This document shows, piece by piece, positions 18,370-27,606 of a DNA stretch of 64,000 bases. The DNA lies in the NCBI RefSeq assembly GCF_900167525.1, contig NZ_FUZQ01000007.1:62001-126000 (forward strand), read 5' to 3'. Below the pieces are notes generated by a model, which was not told the DNA's origin, made no database searches, and was given only the letters and a program-made list of their open reading frames with translations. The translations under genes and the position numbers were made by a program. The stretch is from Krasilnikoviella flava. Its GTDB lineage: Bacteria; Actinomycetota; Actinomycetes; Actinomycetales; Cellulomonadaceae. The stretch's first letter is position 1; every line of letters begins with the position of its first letter.

Positions 18370-20622
18370 GTGAGCAAGGATCAGCCGACGACCCCGGACG
18401 CCGCCCCGGACGAGATGGACGAGACGCCCGACGACGTGCGCACCGACGCGCCCGAGGCGGTGGCCGACGCCCCGTCGGCCTCCGACGAGCCGACCGCCGA
18501 GCTGCGCGAGCTCGCCGCGGCGCACGGCGTGCTCACGGAGCACCACGGCTTCGGCGGCGAGGCGGTGACCACGTCGGCGCCGACGCTCGTGGCGGTGCTG
18601 GGTGCGCTGGGCGTGCCCGCGGGCACCCCGCAGCAGGTGACGCACAGCCTGCAGCGGGCGCGCGACGACGAGTGGCGCGCCGTCCTGCCGCCCACCGTCG
18701 TGGTGCGCGAGGGTGACGACGCGCAGGTCCCGGTGCACGTCACCGCCGGTGCGGCCGTGCACGTGTGGCTGGAGGCGCACGGCGCGGAGCCCGCCGCGCG
18801 CGAGCACGCGGTGCGCCGCCGCCGCGACCTCGACCAGCTGGACGTCCTCGTGGAGCCGCGCACGGTCGACGGCCGCACCATCGGCCGCGCGACCTTCGCC
18901 CTCCCGGCGGACCTGCCGCTCGGCTGGCACTCGCTGCACGCGCTCACGGAGGGCCATGAGTCCCGCGCCACCGTCGTCGTCACCCCGCGCCGGCTCGAGC
19001 TGCCCGCCGGGCTGGAGGACGACCAGTGGTGGGGCTTCCTCGTCCAGCTGTACTCGGTGCGCTCGCGCACGTCGTGGGGCGTGGGCGACCTCGCCGACCT
19101 GGCGGACCTCGCTTGGCTGACGGCGCACCGCGCCGGTGCGGACTTCGTCGGGGTCAACCCGCTGTCCGCCACCGAGCCGGTGACGCCGCTGACCACGTCG
19201 CCGTACCTGCCGACCAGCCGGCGCTTCCTCAGCCCCCTGTACGTGCGGGTGGAGGACATCCCCGAGACGGCGTACCTCACCGCGGCCGACCGCTCCCTCG
19301 TGGAGTGGGCGGCCGACCCGGTGCGCGACCTCGTGGCCGACCCGGGCGCTCTCGACCGGGATGCCGTGTGGGAGGCCAAGAAGGCAGCGCTCGAGGTGGT
19401 GTTCACCGCGCCGCGGCGCGCCGCACGGCAGGCGGCCTACGAGGAGTTCGTCGCCGCGGAGGGCACCGGCCTGCGCGACTTCGCGACCTGGTGCGCGATC
19501 GTCGAGCACCTCGGGTCGCGGCCGCGTCCCGACGAGCTGGGCGACCCCGCGTCGCCCGCTGTCGCGGCGCTGCGCGAGCAGCTCGCCGAGCGGGTGGAGT
19601 TCTACGTGTGGCTGCAATGGGTGGCCGACGAGCAGAAGCAGACCGCCCAGCGCGTGGCCCGCGAGGCGGGGATGCGGATCGGCATCATGCACGACCTGGC
19701 CGTGGGCGCGCACCCGCAGGGTGCGGACGCGTGGGCCCACCGCGACGTGCTCGCCCGCGACGTCTCCGTCGGGGCGCCCCCGGACATGTACAACCAGCAG
19801 GGGCAGGCCTGGTCGCAGCCGCCGTGGAACCCTCGGGCGCTCGCACGAGCGGGCTACGCGCCCTATCGCGACATGCTGCGCACCGTGCTGCGGCACGCGG
19901 GCGCGCTGCGCGTCGACCACGTGCTGGGCCTGTTCCGCCAGTGGTGGGTGCCGGACGGCGCGTCGCCGGCCGCCGGCGCGTACGTCCGCTACGACCACGA
20001 GGCGCTGCTCGGGATCCTGTGCCTGGAGGCGCACCGCGCGGGCGCCGTCGTCGTGGGGGAGGACCTCGGCGTCTTCGAGCCGTGGGTGCGTGACGAGCTC
20101 GCCGACCGAGGCGTGCTCGGCACGTCGGTGCTGTGGTTCGAGAAGGAGGACGGGCGCCCGCTCGAGCCGGAGAAGTACCGGCGGGCGTCCCTCGCCACCG
20201 TCGGCACGCACGACATGCCGCCCGCGGCCGGGTACCTCGCGGGGGAGCACGTGGACCTGCGTGAGCGCCTCGGCCTGCTCGCCGACGACGCGCAGGAGCT
20301 GCGGGCCGCCGCGCGCGCCGAGCGGGACGCGGCCGTGCTGGCGCTCGCGATGCGCGGGCTGGTCGGCGACCACCCGTCCGAGCGGGAGATCGTCGAAGGG
20401 CTGCACCGGTACCTGCGCAAGACCCCGGCCGCGCTGGTGGGCGTGCAGCTCACCGACGCCGTCGGCGAGCGGCGCACGCAGAACCAGCCCGGCACCGACC
20501 AGGAGTACCCGAACTGGAAGGTGCCGCTGGCCGACGGGTCGGGGAACGTCGTCCTCGTGGACGACCTCTTCGACAACGCCCGCCTGCGCTCCCTGGTCCA
20601 GGCGGTCCGCACCGCGAGATAG
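18370..20622 (+). CDS. malQ: 4-alpha-glucanotransferase (amylomaltase)
   Basis: The protein is 750 aa from GTG 18370. The extended N-terminal beta-sandwich region of actinobacterial MalQ (residues about 30-190) precedes the GH77 barrel. Catalytic landmarks: LRVDHVLGLFRQWWVPDG (nucleophile Asp), VVGEDLG (acid/base Glu) and GTHDMPPAAGY (third Asp). Substrate loops NPLSATEPVTPLTTSPYLPTSRRF and DMYNQQGQAWSQPPWNP are intact. The enzyme transfers alpha-1,4-glucan segments in maltodextrin metabolism. The final codons AGA TAG lie inside a repeat (20613-20646) that also occurs after pepN, so the repeat supplies the last residue and stop. Confidence 0.95.
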   Translation: MSKDQPTTPDAAPDEMDETPDDVRTDAPEAVADAPSASDEPTAELRELAAAHGVLTEHHGFGGEAVTTSAPTLVAVLGALGVPAGTPQQVTHSLQRARDDEWRAVLPPTVVVREGDDAQVPVHVTAGAAVHVWLEAHGAEPAAREHAVRRRRDLDQLDVLVEPRTVDGRTIGRATFALPADLPLGWHSLHALTEGHESRATVVVTPRRLELPAGLEDDQWWGFLVQLYSVRSRTSWGVGDLADLADLAWLTAHRAGADFVGVNPLSATEPVTPLTTSPYLPTSRRFLSPLYVRVEDIPETAYLTAADRSLVEWAADPVRDLVADPGALDRDAVWEAKKAALEVVFTAPRRAARQAAYEEFVAAEGTGLRDFATWCAIVEHLGSRPRPDELGDPASPAVAALREQLAERVEFYVWLQWVADEQKQTAQRVAREAGMRIGIMHDLAVGAHPQGADAWAHRDVLARDVSVGAPPDMYNQQGQAWSQPPWNPRALARAGYAPYRDMLRTVLRHAGALRVDHVLGLFRQWWVPDGASPAAGAYVRYDHEALLGILCLEAHRAGAVVVGEDLGVFEPWVRDELADRGVLGTSVLWFEKEDGRPLEPEKYRRASLATVGTHDMPPAAGYLAGEHVDLRERLGLLADDAQELRAAARAERDAAVLALAMRGLVGDHPSEREIVEGLHRYLRKTPAALVGVQLTDAVGERRTQNQPGTDQEYPNWKVPLADGSGNVVLVDDLFDNARLRSLVQAVRTAR

Positions 20623-20646
20623 AGCGCGCGTCGCGCCGAGATAGAG
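20613..20646. repeat. 34-bp repeat at the malQ 3' end (GCCGAGATAG type), left copy
   Basis: This 34-bp sequence is the exact reverse complement of 21551-21584 next to pepN. It consists of one and a half units, each carrying GCGAGATAGAG or GCCGAGATAGAG. Read in the direction of transcription, the same sequence follows both malQ and pepN. Its first bases contain the malQ stop TAG. Confidence 0.85.
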
Positions 20647-20673
20647 ACGGCGGTCCACAAGGCCGCCGTCTCT
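20643..20673 (+). terminator. Terminator after malQ
   Basis: An 11-bp perfect stem (AGAGACGGCGG at 20643-20653, CCGCCGTCTCT at 20663-20673) with a 9-nt loop lies 20 bp after the malQ stop and touches the end of the repeat. Confidence 0.75.
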
Positions 20674-20743
20674 GCGGTTGTCCACAGATGGGCTGACCGC
20701 GCCGCTGAACGACCCCGCCGGTGGCGACGCTGGACACGTGCCC

Positions 20744-21492
20744 ATGAGAACCGCCCCCGGTCCGCTCCGTCCGCCGGCTCTGCCGTCGCCGGTGACATCG
20801 GGCCTGCTCCTCGACCTCGAACAGGCGGCGAACCTGTCCGGGGTGCTGCGACTACGCGGCGACCTGTACACGACTCCGGACCCGGAGGCACCACCGGCGG
20901 TGGCGCGCGGGGACCTCGTCATGGCGCGCGTTGCTGCCACCTTGGCGGCCCTGGACACCCAGTTCTGGTTCAGCGGTCCGACGGCGGCACTCGTGCACGG
21001 CCTGTGGACCTATCGGCTCGCCGACGCCGTGCACCTGACCCAGCTGTATCCGCCGCAGGTGCGCCGGGAGACCGAGTCGTGGGACCACCGGCACAAGGTG
21101 ACGCGGCACTGGACCGACCTCCCCTGGCGCGACCGCGTCGTCGTGCAGGGCGTCCCGGCGAGTGCCTGGTGCGACTGATCGCTGTCGAGCAGCGGTTCGG
21201 CCCGGTGGAGACCCAGATCCCGGTGGAGACGCGGATCGGCACCCGGTGGATCGACGTCGGGTGGACGCGGCCGCGAGTCGGGATCGAGTTCGACGGCGCC
21301 GTCAAGTACACGGACCTCGCCGCCGGGGACCACGACGGCGTGCGGCGGCGGGAGCGCGAGCGTCACGAGGCCATCGAGGAGACGGGCTGGCACCTCGAAC
21401 GCGCCGACTGGAGCGACGCCGAGGGCGATGCGGCGTTCGTGCGGCGGCTGCGGAGGGCGTTCGTCGGCCGGTGGCGCGCGACGGCTGGATAG
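20744..21492 (+). pseudogene. Decayed DUF559-type (Vsr-like endonuclease fold) protein gene
   Basis: ATG 20744 starts a protein of the actinobacterial AbiEi-antitoxin-like/DUF559 group: LLLDLEQAANLSGVLRLRGDLYTTPDPEAPP, FWFSGPTAALVHGLWTYRL, HKVTRHWTDLPWRDRVVVQGVP, then a stop at 21178. The C-terminal domain resumes in another frame: GECLVRLIAVEQRFGPVETQIPVETRIGTRWIDVGWTRPRVGIEFDGAVKYTD, ending RADWSDAEGDAAFVRRLRRAF. At the junction GVP is fused almost directly to the (SP)GE block, so roughly 100 or more residues between DNA-binding and endonuclease-like parts are deleted and the frame is lost. It sits alone between the malQ and pepN repeats. Confidence 0.7.
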
Positions 21493-21528
21493 CGCAGCGC
21501 GCGCGCCGCGCCGGAATAGAGGATCGCG

Positions 21529-21584
21529 CTCTATCTCGGCGCGACGCGCGCTCTATCTCGGCGCGACGCGCGCTCTATCTCGCG
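21529..21584. repeat. Tandem repeat of 22-bp units at the pepN 3' end (right copy)
   Basis: Units run 21529-21550 and 21551-21572, with a truncated third at 21573-21584; each begins CTCTATCTCG, the reverse of CGAGATAGAG. The last 34 bp are the perfect inverted counterpart of 20613-20646. The array ends at the base before the pepN stop codon (reverse-strand TGA at 21585-21587). Confidence 0.85.
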
Positions 21585-24152
21585 TCAGGCGGCGTCGACG
21601 GCCTGCGCGGCAAGCGCCCGCTCCGTGCCGGCGAGCTGCTCGACCACCATGCGGCGCAGGGCGGCCGGGGCGTCCGCGTGGGTCTCCAGCCAGCCGCGGA
21701 CGGCGTCGCGCAGCGCGACCGACGCCAGCGGCGCCGGGTAGAGACCCTCGATGAGCTCCTCGGCGATGTGGTAGCTGCGTGTGGTCCAGATCGGCAGCAG
21801 CGCATCGACATAGCGGGCGGCGAAGGGCTCCAGCACCGCCGGGTCCGTCACGTGCACGAAGCCGGCCGCGGTGGAGCGGATGATCGCGTTCGGCACGTCC
21901 GTCTGGTCGACGACGGACGCGAACGCGGCCTCCTTGCCCGCCACGGTCGGCGTCGCGGCGCGCGCCCGGGCGGCCGCCTGGCGGCCCGTGGCCGTGTCGT
22001 CCTGCTCGAGCGCGGCGTCGACCTCGGCACCGTCGGCAGCGCCGAGCAGCACGAGGCTCTCCAGCAGCTCCCACCGCAGGTCGGTGTCCACCGTGAGCCC
22101 GTCGAGGGTGACCGAGCCGTCGAGCAGGCCGCGCAGCGGGGCCGCGTGGCCGGGCGTCGACGCGAGCTGCGCGAAGAACTTCACGAGCTGCAGCTGCAGG
22201 TCGGAGCCCGCGGAGGCCTCCTGTGCGAGGGCCCACAGCCGGTCGCCGATGCGCGCCAGGGTCGCGGCGCGCCGCTCCGGCGCCACGTACGAGCGGGCGG
22301 CCAGGCCGAGCTGGTTGAGCGTCGTGCGGACGGTGGTCGACTCGGTCTCCGCGGCGATGTTGCCGAGCACCAGGTCGACGTACGCGGACGCCGGCGTCTC
22401 GCCGTCGCGCACCGCGTCCCAGACCGAGCCCCAGACGAGGGAGCGGGCCAGCGGGTCGGTGATGCGCGACAGGTGCTCCAGGGCCTCGGCGAGCGACGCC
22501 TCGTCGAGGCGGATCTTCGCATACGCGAGGTCCTCGTCGTTGAGCAGCACGAGCGCGGGGCGCTCCCGACCGACCAGCTCGGGCACGTCGGTGCGCTCGC
22601 CGTCGACGTCGATGACGACCTCGTGCGTGCGGGTGAGCGCGCCGTCGACGAGGTCGTAGAAGCCGATGCCGAGGCGGTGCGGCCGGATGGTCGGGTAGTC
22701 GGCGGGGGCCGACTGCAGCACGGCGAAGCCGGTGATGCGCCCCTCGGCGTCCTCCTCGATCTCCGGGCGCAGCGTGTTCACGCCGGCCGTCTCCAGCCAC
22801 GCCTTCGACCAGGCGGTCAGGTCGCGGCCGCTGGTGGCCTCGAGCTCGACGAGCAGGTCGCGCAGCTCGGTGTTCGACCAGGCGTGCTTGCGGAAGTACG
22901 CCGACACGCCTCCCAGGAACTCGTCGCGGCCGACCCACGCGGCGAGCTGCTTGAGCACGGACGCGCCCTTGGCGTAGGTGATGCCGTCGAAGTTGACCTG
23001 CACGTCCTCGAGGTCGCGGATCTCCGCGACGATCGGGTGCGTGGAGGGGAGCTGGTCCTGGCGGTACGCCCAGGTCTTCTCCATCGCGGAGAAGGTGGTC
23101 CAGGCGGCCTCCCACTCGGTGGCCTCGGCGGTGGCGAGCGTGGACGCGTACTCGGCGAACGACTCGTTCAGCCAGAGGTCGTTCCACCACTTCATGGTGA
23201 CGAGGTCGCCGAACCACATGTGGGCCAGCTCGTGCAGGATCGTCACGACGCGGCGCTCGCGCATGGCGTCGGTCACCTGGGAGCGGAAGACGTACGACTC
23301 GGTGAACGTCACGCAGCCGGGGTTCTCCATCGCGCCCATGTTGTACTCGGGCACGAACAGCTGGTCGTACTTGTCGAACGGGTACGGCACGCCGAACGTC
23401 GACTCGTAGAAGGCGAAGCCCTTGCGGGTCGTCTCCATGATGTAGTCCGCGTCCAGGTGCTCGGCGAGCGAGGAGCGGCAGAACACGCCGAGCGGGATCG
23501 TTCGACCGTCGGACGACGTGAGCTCGCCGCGCTGCACGGCGTACGGGCCGGCGACGAGGGCCACGAGGTAGGACGAGATGCGCGGCGTCGGCTCGAACGT
23601 CCAGGTCGCGGTCGGGACGTCGGCGTCCGTCGCGTGGGTCGCCGTCATGGGCTCGGGCGTCGGCTGGTTCGACACGACCTCCCAGGCCGCGGGGGCCGTG
23701 ACGGTCACCTGGTACGGCGCCTTGAGGTCGGGCTGCTCGAAGGTCGCGAAGACGCGGCGGGCGTCGGGCACCTCGAACTGCGTGTAGAGGTACACCTCGC
23801 CGTCGACCGGGTCGACGAACCGGTGCAGGCCCTCCCCGGTGTTCATGTAGGCGCAGTCGGCGACGACGCGCAGCTCGTTGGTCGCGGCCAGGTCGGTCAG
23901 CGCGATGCGGGAGTCGGCGAACACCTCGGCCGGGTCCAGCGCGCGGCCGTTGAGCACGACCTCGCGCACGGCCGGGGCGACCAGGTCCACGAAGGTGCTC
24001 GCGCCCGGCGTGGCCGAGAACCGGATGACGGTGGTGGACGCGAACGTGGTCGGTCCGGTGGTCAGGTCGAGATCGATCGCGTAGGACGCGACGTCGGTGA
24101 CGACGTCGGCGCGCTCGATCGCCTCGGCGCGGGTCAGGTTCTCTCCGGGCAC
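21585..24152 (-). CDS. pepN: Aminopeptidase N (M1 family metallopeptidase)
   Basis: The protein is 855 aa from GTG 24152 with GGGAGAAC upstream. The exopeptidase motif is MGAMENPGCVTF and the zinc site is HELAHMWFGDLVTMKWWNDLWLNESFAEY (HExxH-18-E) near residue 300. The N-terminal beta-saddle domain (TTVIRFSATPGASTFVDL) and the ERAP1-like C-terminal helical domain are both complete, and the length fits actinobacterial PepN (about 850-860). It is cytosolic, with no signal peptide, and releases N-terminal residues from peptides. It converges with malQ across the decayed gene and repeats. Confidence 0.96.
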   Translation of the reverse strand: MPGENLTRAEAIERADVVTDVASYAIDLDLTTGPTTFASTTVIRFSATPGASTFVDLVAPAVREVVLNGRALDPAEVFADSRIALTDLAATNELRVVADCAYMNTGEGLHRFVDPVDGEVYLYTQFEVPDARRVFATFEQPDLKAPYQVTVTAPAAWEVVSNQPTPEPMTATHATDADVPTATWTFEPTPRISSYLVALVAGPYAVQRGELTSSDGRTIPLGVFCRSSLAEHLDADYIMETTRKGFAFYESTFGVPYPFDKYDQLFVPEYNMGAMENPGCVTFTESYVFRSQVTDAMRERRVVTILHELAHMWFGDLVTMKWWNDLWLNESFAEYASTLATAEATEWEAAWTTFSAMEKTWAYRQDQLPSTHPIVAEIRDLEDVQVNFDGITYAKGASVLKQLAAWVGRDEFLGGVSAYFRKHAWSNTELRDLLVELEATSGRDLTAWSKAWLETAGVNTLRPEIEEDAEGRITGFAVLQSAPADYPTIRPHRLGIGFYDLVDGALTRTHEVVIDVDGERTDVPELVGRERPALVLLNDEDLAYAKIRLDEASLAEALEHLSRITDPLARSLVWGSVWDAVRDGETPASAYVDLVLGNIAAETESTTVRTTLNQLGLAARSYVAPERRAATLARIGDRLWALAQEASAGSDLQLQLVKFFAQLASTPGHAAPLRGLLDGSVTLDGLTVDTDLRWELLESLVLLGAADGAEVDAALEQDDTATGRQAAARARAATPTVAGKEAAFASVVDQTDVPNAIIRSTAAGFVHVTDPAVLEPFAARYVDALLPIWTTRSYHIAEELIEGLYPAPLASVALRDAVRGWLETHADAPAALRRMVVEQLAGTERALAAQAVDAA

Positions 24153-24375
24153 GGGTTCTCCCTCGTCTCAAGGTGGTGCAGCGCGTGATGGGCGCGCAGG
24201 CTCGCGCACGATGATGCCACCTCGGGCCTGCCGAGCCGCACGGGTTTCTCGGGGTCCGGTGGGGCCGGGTTCGACCGTCGAGACCGGATCGTGACATCCT
24301 GCCCGGTGCGTCGCCGCGGCTCGGGTGCCCGACACCCCGCCCGCGACGCCCGAGGAGTGACTGGAGGGAGTCCAG

Positions 24376-25452
24376 ATGTCCGGCACCGTTCCGCCGTCTC
24401 CGCCGGGGTCCGACGGCAGACCGCCGTCGGTGCCGCCGACGTCGCCGGCCGCCGGCGTGCGCCGCGTCGCGTCCGCGTACCAGCGCCCCACCGTGGTCGA
24501 CCCGTGGGCCGACGTGCCGCTGCAGCAGGTCACCGCACCGGCCGCCGCGGCCCCACCGCCGCGGCCGGAGCCCGCCGCGGCCGCACCCACCACGCCGCCC
24601 GCCGGCGCGGCGACCGTGCACGCCCCCGTGCCGCCACCGCCGGAGCCGGCGGTGGCCGCGCAGCCGACGTACCCGCCGGCCCACCAGGCCACGCAGCAGA
24701 TCCCGCCCACCCCGGCGTACTCGCCGCAGGCGGCGCCGTACCCGCCGGCGTACTCGGCCCAGCCCGCCTACGCCGCGCAGCCGGCCCCGGTTCCGCCTGC
24801 GGCGGCGACCCAGGTGCAGCAGCCCGTCCACGCGCAGCAGGCGACCGCCACGCACGCGCCAGCCGGGTACGCCGCCCCTGCCGCGGCACCCCCGCCCGCG
24901 CCGCCGCGCCGTCGCCGGAGGCTCTCCGCCGGCTGGATCGCGTTCATCGCGGTCGACGTCGTGCTCATCGCCATGGCGGTCGTGTTCGCCGTGCAGATCT
25001 TCAGCTCGTCGTCCCCTGACGCCCCCGCGGCGGACGCCGGGACGGTCGCCAGCCCCACGCCGTCGGCGTCCGCGTCCGCGCAGGAGCCGATGCAGGGCGA
25101 GGTGCTGGCGCACTTCGCGGCGCCGTCGAAGAACATCGCGTGCTCGATCTACGCCGACGGCGCCTCCTGCGGGATCGCCCAGCTCAACCAGCAGCCCGCC
25201 CCGACGGAGGGTTGCGACGGCACCACGGGCTACGCCGTGACGGTCGACGCCGAGGGGACGGTCGCGCAGCCGTGCGTCCCCGCGAACGAGCAGCCGGAGG
25301 CCGCGGGCGACGACGTCGACGTCCTGGACTACGGCGACTCGATCACCGAGGGCGACTACACGTGCACCAGCGAGGAGACGGGCATGTCGTGCACGCACGA
25401 CCCCACGGGCAAGGGCTTCTCCCTGGCACGGGCGGGCATCGGCACCAGCTGA
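24376..25452 (+). CDS. Proline-rich single-pass membrane protein with Cys-containing extracytoplasmic domain
   Basis: The protein is 358 aa; ATG 24376 follows CTGGAGGGAG. Residues 1-180 are a low-complexity Pro/Ala/Gln region (PAYSPQAAPYPPAYSAQPAYAAQ), then basic PPRRRRRL, a single membrane helix (SAGWIAFIAVDVVLIAMAVVFAVQIF) and a C-terminal domain of about 125 residues with six cysteines (SKNIACSIYADGASCGIAQ, QPCVP, YTCTSEETGMSCTHDP). The Cys pattern recalls the small secreted domain seen in DUF6636-type actinobacterial proteins; I am not sure of the match. Topology suggests the Pro-rich part is cytoplasmic and the Cys domain outside. A bidirectional terminator follows. Confidence 0.75.
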   Translation: MSGTVPPSPPGSDGRPPSVPPTSPAAGVRRVASAYQRPTVVDPWADVPLQQVTAPAAAAPPPRPEPAAAAPTTPPAGAATVHAPVPPPPEPAVAAQPTYPPAHQATQQIPPTPAYSPQAAPYPPAYSAQPAYAAQPAPVPPAAATQVQQPVHAQQATATHAPAGYAAPAAAPPPAPPRRRRRLSAGWIAFIAVDVVLIAMAVVFAVQIFSSSSPDAPAADAGTVASPTPSASASAQEPMQGEVLAHFAAPSKNIACSIYADGASCGIAQLNQQPAPTEGCDGTTGYAVTVDAEGTVAQPCVPANEQPEAAGDDVDVLDYGDSITEGDYTCTSEETGMSCTHDPTGKGFSLARAGIGTS

Positions 25453-25463
25453 TCCGCCGTCCG

Positions 25464-25525
25464 CCTCCCGACGCGACGAAGCCGCCGACCGTGAGCACGG
25501 CCGGCGGCTTCGTCGCGTCGGGAGG
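25464..25525. terminator. Bidirectional terminator between convergent genes
   Basis: A perfect 24-bp inverted repeat (25464-25487 with 25502-25525; core CGCGACGAAGCCGCCG) with a 14-nt loop lies between the proline-rich protein gene and the M13 peptidase gene, which run toward each other. Confidence 0.88.
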
Positions 25526-25543
25526 GTGTCCCTGCCCGGTGCG

Positions 25544-27556
25544 TCACCAGATGCGCACGCGCTCCTCGGGCGCGAGCCACAGCGCGTCGTCGGGGCGCAC
25601 GCCGTAGGTGGTGTGGAACTCGTCGACGTTGCGGACCACGCCGTTGCAGCGGAACTCGTTGGGGGAGTGCGGGTCGGTGGCGATGCGCCGCACGATCTCC
25701 TCGTCGCGCCCCTTGGACTGCCAGACCTGGGCCCAGCCGAGGAAGATGCGCTCGAGACCGGTGAGCCCGTCGACGACGGGGGCGTCGTCCAGCGACGTGC
25801 CGAGCGCGATGCGGTAGGCCTTGATCGCGATGGACAGGCCGCCGAGGTCGCCGATGTTCTCACCGATGGTCAGCGCGCCGTTGACGTGCGGACCTTCGGC
25901 GGGCAGCTGCGCGGGACGGAAGCCGTCGTACTGCGCGATGAGGGCCTTGGTGCGCTTCTCGAACTCGGTGCGGTCGGTCTCGGTCCACCAGTCCTCGAGT
26001 CGGCCGTCGCCGTCGTACTTGGAGCCCTGGTCGTCGAAACCGTGCCCGATCTCGTGCCCGATGACGCCGCCGATGCCGCCGTAGTTGACGGCGTCGTCGG
26101 CGTCCGGGTCGAAGAACGGCGGCTGCAGGATCGCGGCCGGGAAGACGATCTCGTTCATGCCCGGGTTGTAGTAGGCGTTGACCGTCTGCGGCGTCATGAA
26201 CCACTCGTCGCGGTCGATCGGCCGCCCGATCTTGCCGAGCTCGTGGTCCTGCTCGAAGGCGTGCGCGCGGCGGACGTTGCCGACGAGGTCGGCGGCGTCG
26301 ACCTCGAGCGCGGCGTAGTCGCGCCACTTCACGGGGTAGCCCACCTTGGGCGTGAACCGCTCGAGCTTGGCGAGCGCCTTGACCTTGGTCTCGGGCGTCA
26401 TCCAGTCGAGCGCCTCGATGGACTCGCGGTAGGCGGCCACCAGGTTCGCGACCAGCGTGTCCATCCGCTCCTTGTGCTCCAGCGGGAAGTGGCGGGCCAC
26501 GTACTGCTCGCCCACGGCCTCGCCGAGCGCCCGCTCGACGAGCGCGACGCCGCGCTTCCAGCGGTCGCGCACCTCCTGCGCGCCCGAGAGCGTGCGGCCG
26601 TAGAAGTCGAAGTTGGCCTCCACCGTGGCGTCGTCGAGGTAGGCGGCGCGGGCGGTGACCAGGTGGTACGCGGCCCAGAGCTTCCAGTCCTCGAGCGCCT
26701 CGGAGCGCCACAGCTCCGCGAGGCCGGTCGCGAACGAGGGCTCGCGCACCACGAGGGAGTCCAGGGACCCCTCGGGGGCCCCGAGCGCCGCGGCCCAGGC
26801 GCGCCAGCCGAAGCCGGGCGCCTGCTCGACGAGGTCGGCGAGCGTCATCGGGTTGTAGGTGAGGTCGGCGTCGCGGTCGCGCACCACGTCCCAGTGGTGC
26901 GCGGCGAGCTTCGTCTCGAGGGCGAGCACGCGGGCCGCGGCGTCCTCGGGGTCGGCGCCCCACGACGAGCCGGCCGTGACGCCCGCGAGCGCCAGCATGC
27001 GAGCCAGGTGCGGCGCGTACTTCTCCCGCACGGGGGCGTACTGGTCCTCGCGGTAGTAGGCCTCGTCGGGCAGGCCGAGGCCGCCCTGGACGAGGTAGGT
27101 CACGTACGTCTCCGGGTCCTTGGCGTCGTTGTCGACGTAGAACGCGACGGCGCCGCCGCCCCCGGTGCGCTGCAGCGCGCCCAGGACCTCGACGAGCGCG
27201 GCGGAGTCGGCCGCGCCGGCGATCTGGGCGAGCTCGTCGGCCACCGGCGTCGTGCCGAGCCGCTGCACCCGGTCGGTGTCGAGGAAGCTCGCGTACAGCG
27301 CGCCGATCTTGGCGGGCGTGGACGCCGGGTCGAGGTCCTCGGTCGCGGCGAGGTCGGTGATGATGGCGCGGACGCGCTCCTCCGAGAGGTCGTGCAGCTC
27401 GCGGAACGCGCCGTCCATGGCACGGTCGGCGGGGATCTCGTGCTGGGCGAGCCAGCGCCCGTTGACGTGGCGGTACAGGTCGTCCTGGGGGCGGACGGCC
27501 TGGTCGAGGGCGGAGAGGTCGATACCGGACCGCAGCCCGGTGGCGTCGGCAGTCAT
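25544..27556 (-). CDS. M13-family metalloendopeptidase (neprilysin/PepO-like)
   Basis: The protein is 670 aa. Zinc site GHEIGHGFDDQG (HExxH near residue 500), the downstream ENIGDLGG carrying the third ligand Glu, the substrate-binding NAYYNPGMNEIVFPAAILQPPFF, and a C-terminal RCNGVVRNVDEFHTTYGVRPDDALW complete the M13 pattern. The N-terminus lacks a signal peptide or membrane anchor, so it is cytoplasmic like bacterial PepO. Family members cleave short peptides up to about 40 residues. It is divergent from rpiB with about 50 bp between the starts. Confidence 0.93.
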   Translation of the reverse strand: MTADATGLRSGIDLSALDQAVRPQDDLYRHVNGRWLAQHEIPADRAMDGAFRELHDLSEERVRAIITDLAATEDLDPASTPAKIGALYASFLDTDRVQRLGTTPVADELAQIAGAADSAALVEVLGALQRTGGGGAVAFYVDNDAKDPETYVTYLVQGGLGLPDEAYYREDQYAPVREKYAPHLARMLALAGVTAGSSWGADPEDAAARVLALETKLAAHHWDVVRDRDADLTYNPMTLADLVEQAPGFGWRAWAAALGAPEGSLDSLVVREPSFATGLAELWRSEALEDWKLWAAYHLVTARAAYLDDATVEANFDFYGRTLSGAQEVRDRWKRGVALVERALGEAVGEQYVARHFPLEHKERMDTLVANLVAAYRESIEALDWMTPETKVKALAKLERFTPKVGYPVKWRDYAALEVDAADLVGNVRRAHAFEQDHELGKIGRPIDRDEWFMTPQTVNAYYNPGMNEIVFPAAILQPPFFDPDADDAVNYGGIGGVIGHEIGHGFDDQGSKYDGDGRLEDWWTETDRTEFEKRTKALIAQYDGFRPAQLPAEGPHVNGALTIGENIGDLGGLSIAIKAYRIALGTSLDDAPVVDGLTGLERIFLGWAQVWQSKGRDEEIVRRIATDPHSPNEFRCNGVVRNVDEFHTTYGVRPDDALWLAPEERVRIW

Positions 27557-27606
27557 GGCGTCACCCTACGGCGCGACGCCCACGCCCGGTGAGGGAGAAT
27601 GACGCC

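Noticed and set aside
20613-21584. Insertion sequence or CRISPR array
   Set aside because: No transposase. The 22-bp units are adjacent to each other without unique spacers, and there are no cas genes.
21162-25863. Long open frames on both strands across pepN and the M13 peptidase
   Set aside because: Third-position GC bias opens shadow frames opposite real genes. Sequences are repetitive Arg/Gly/Val without motifs.
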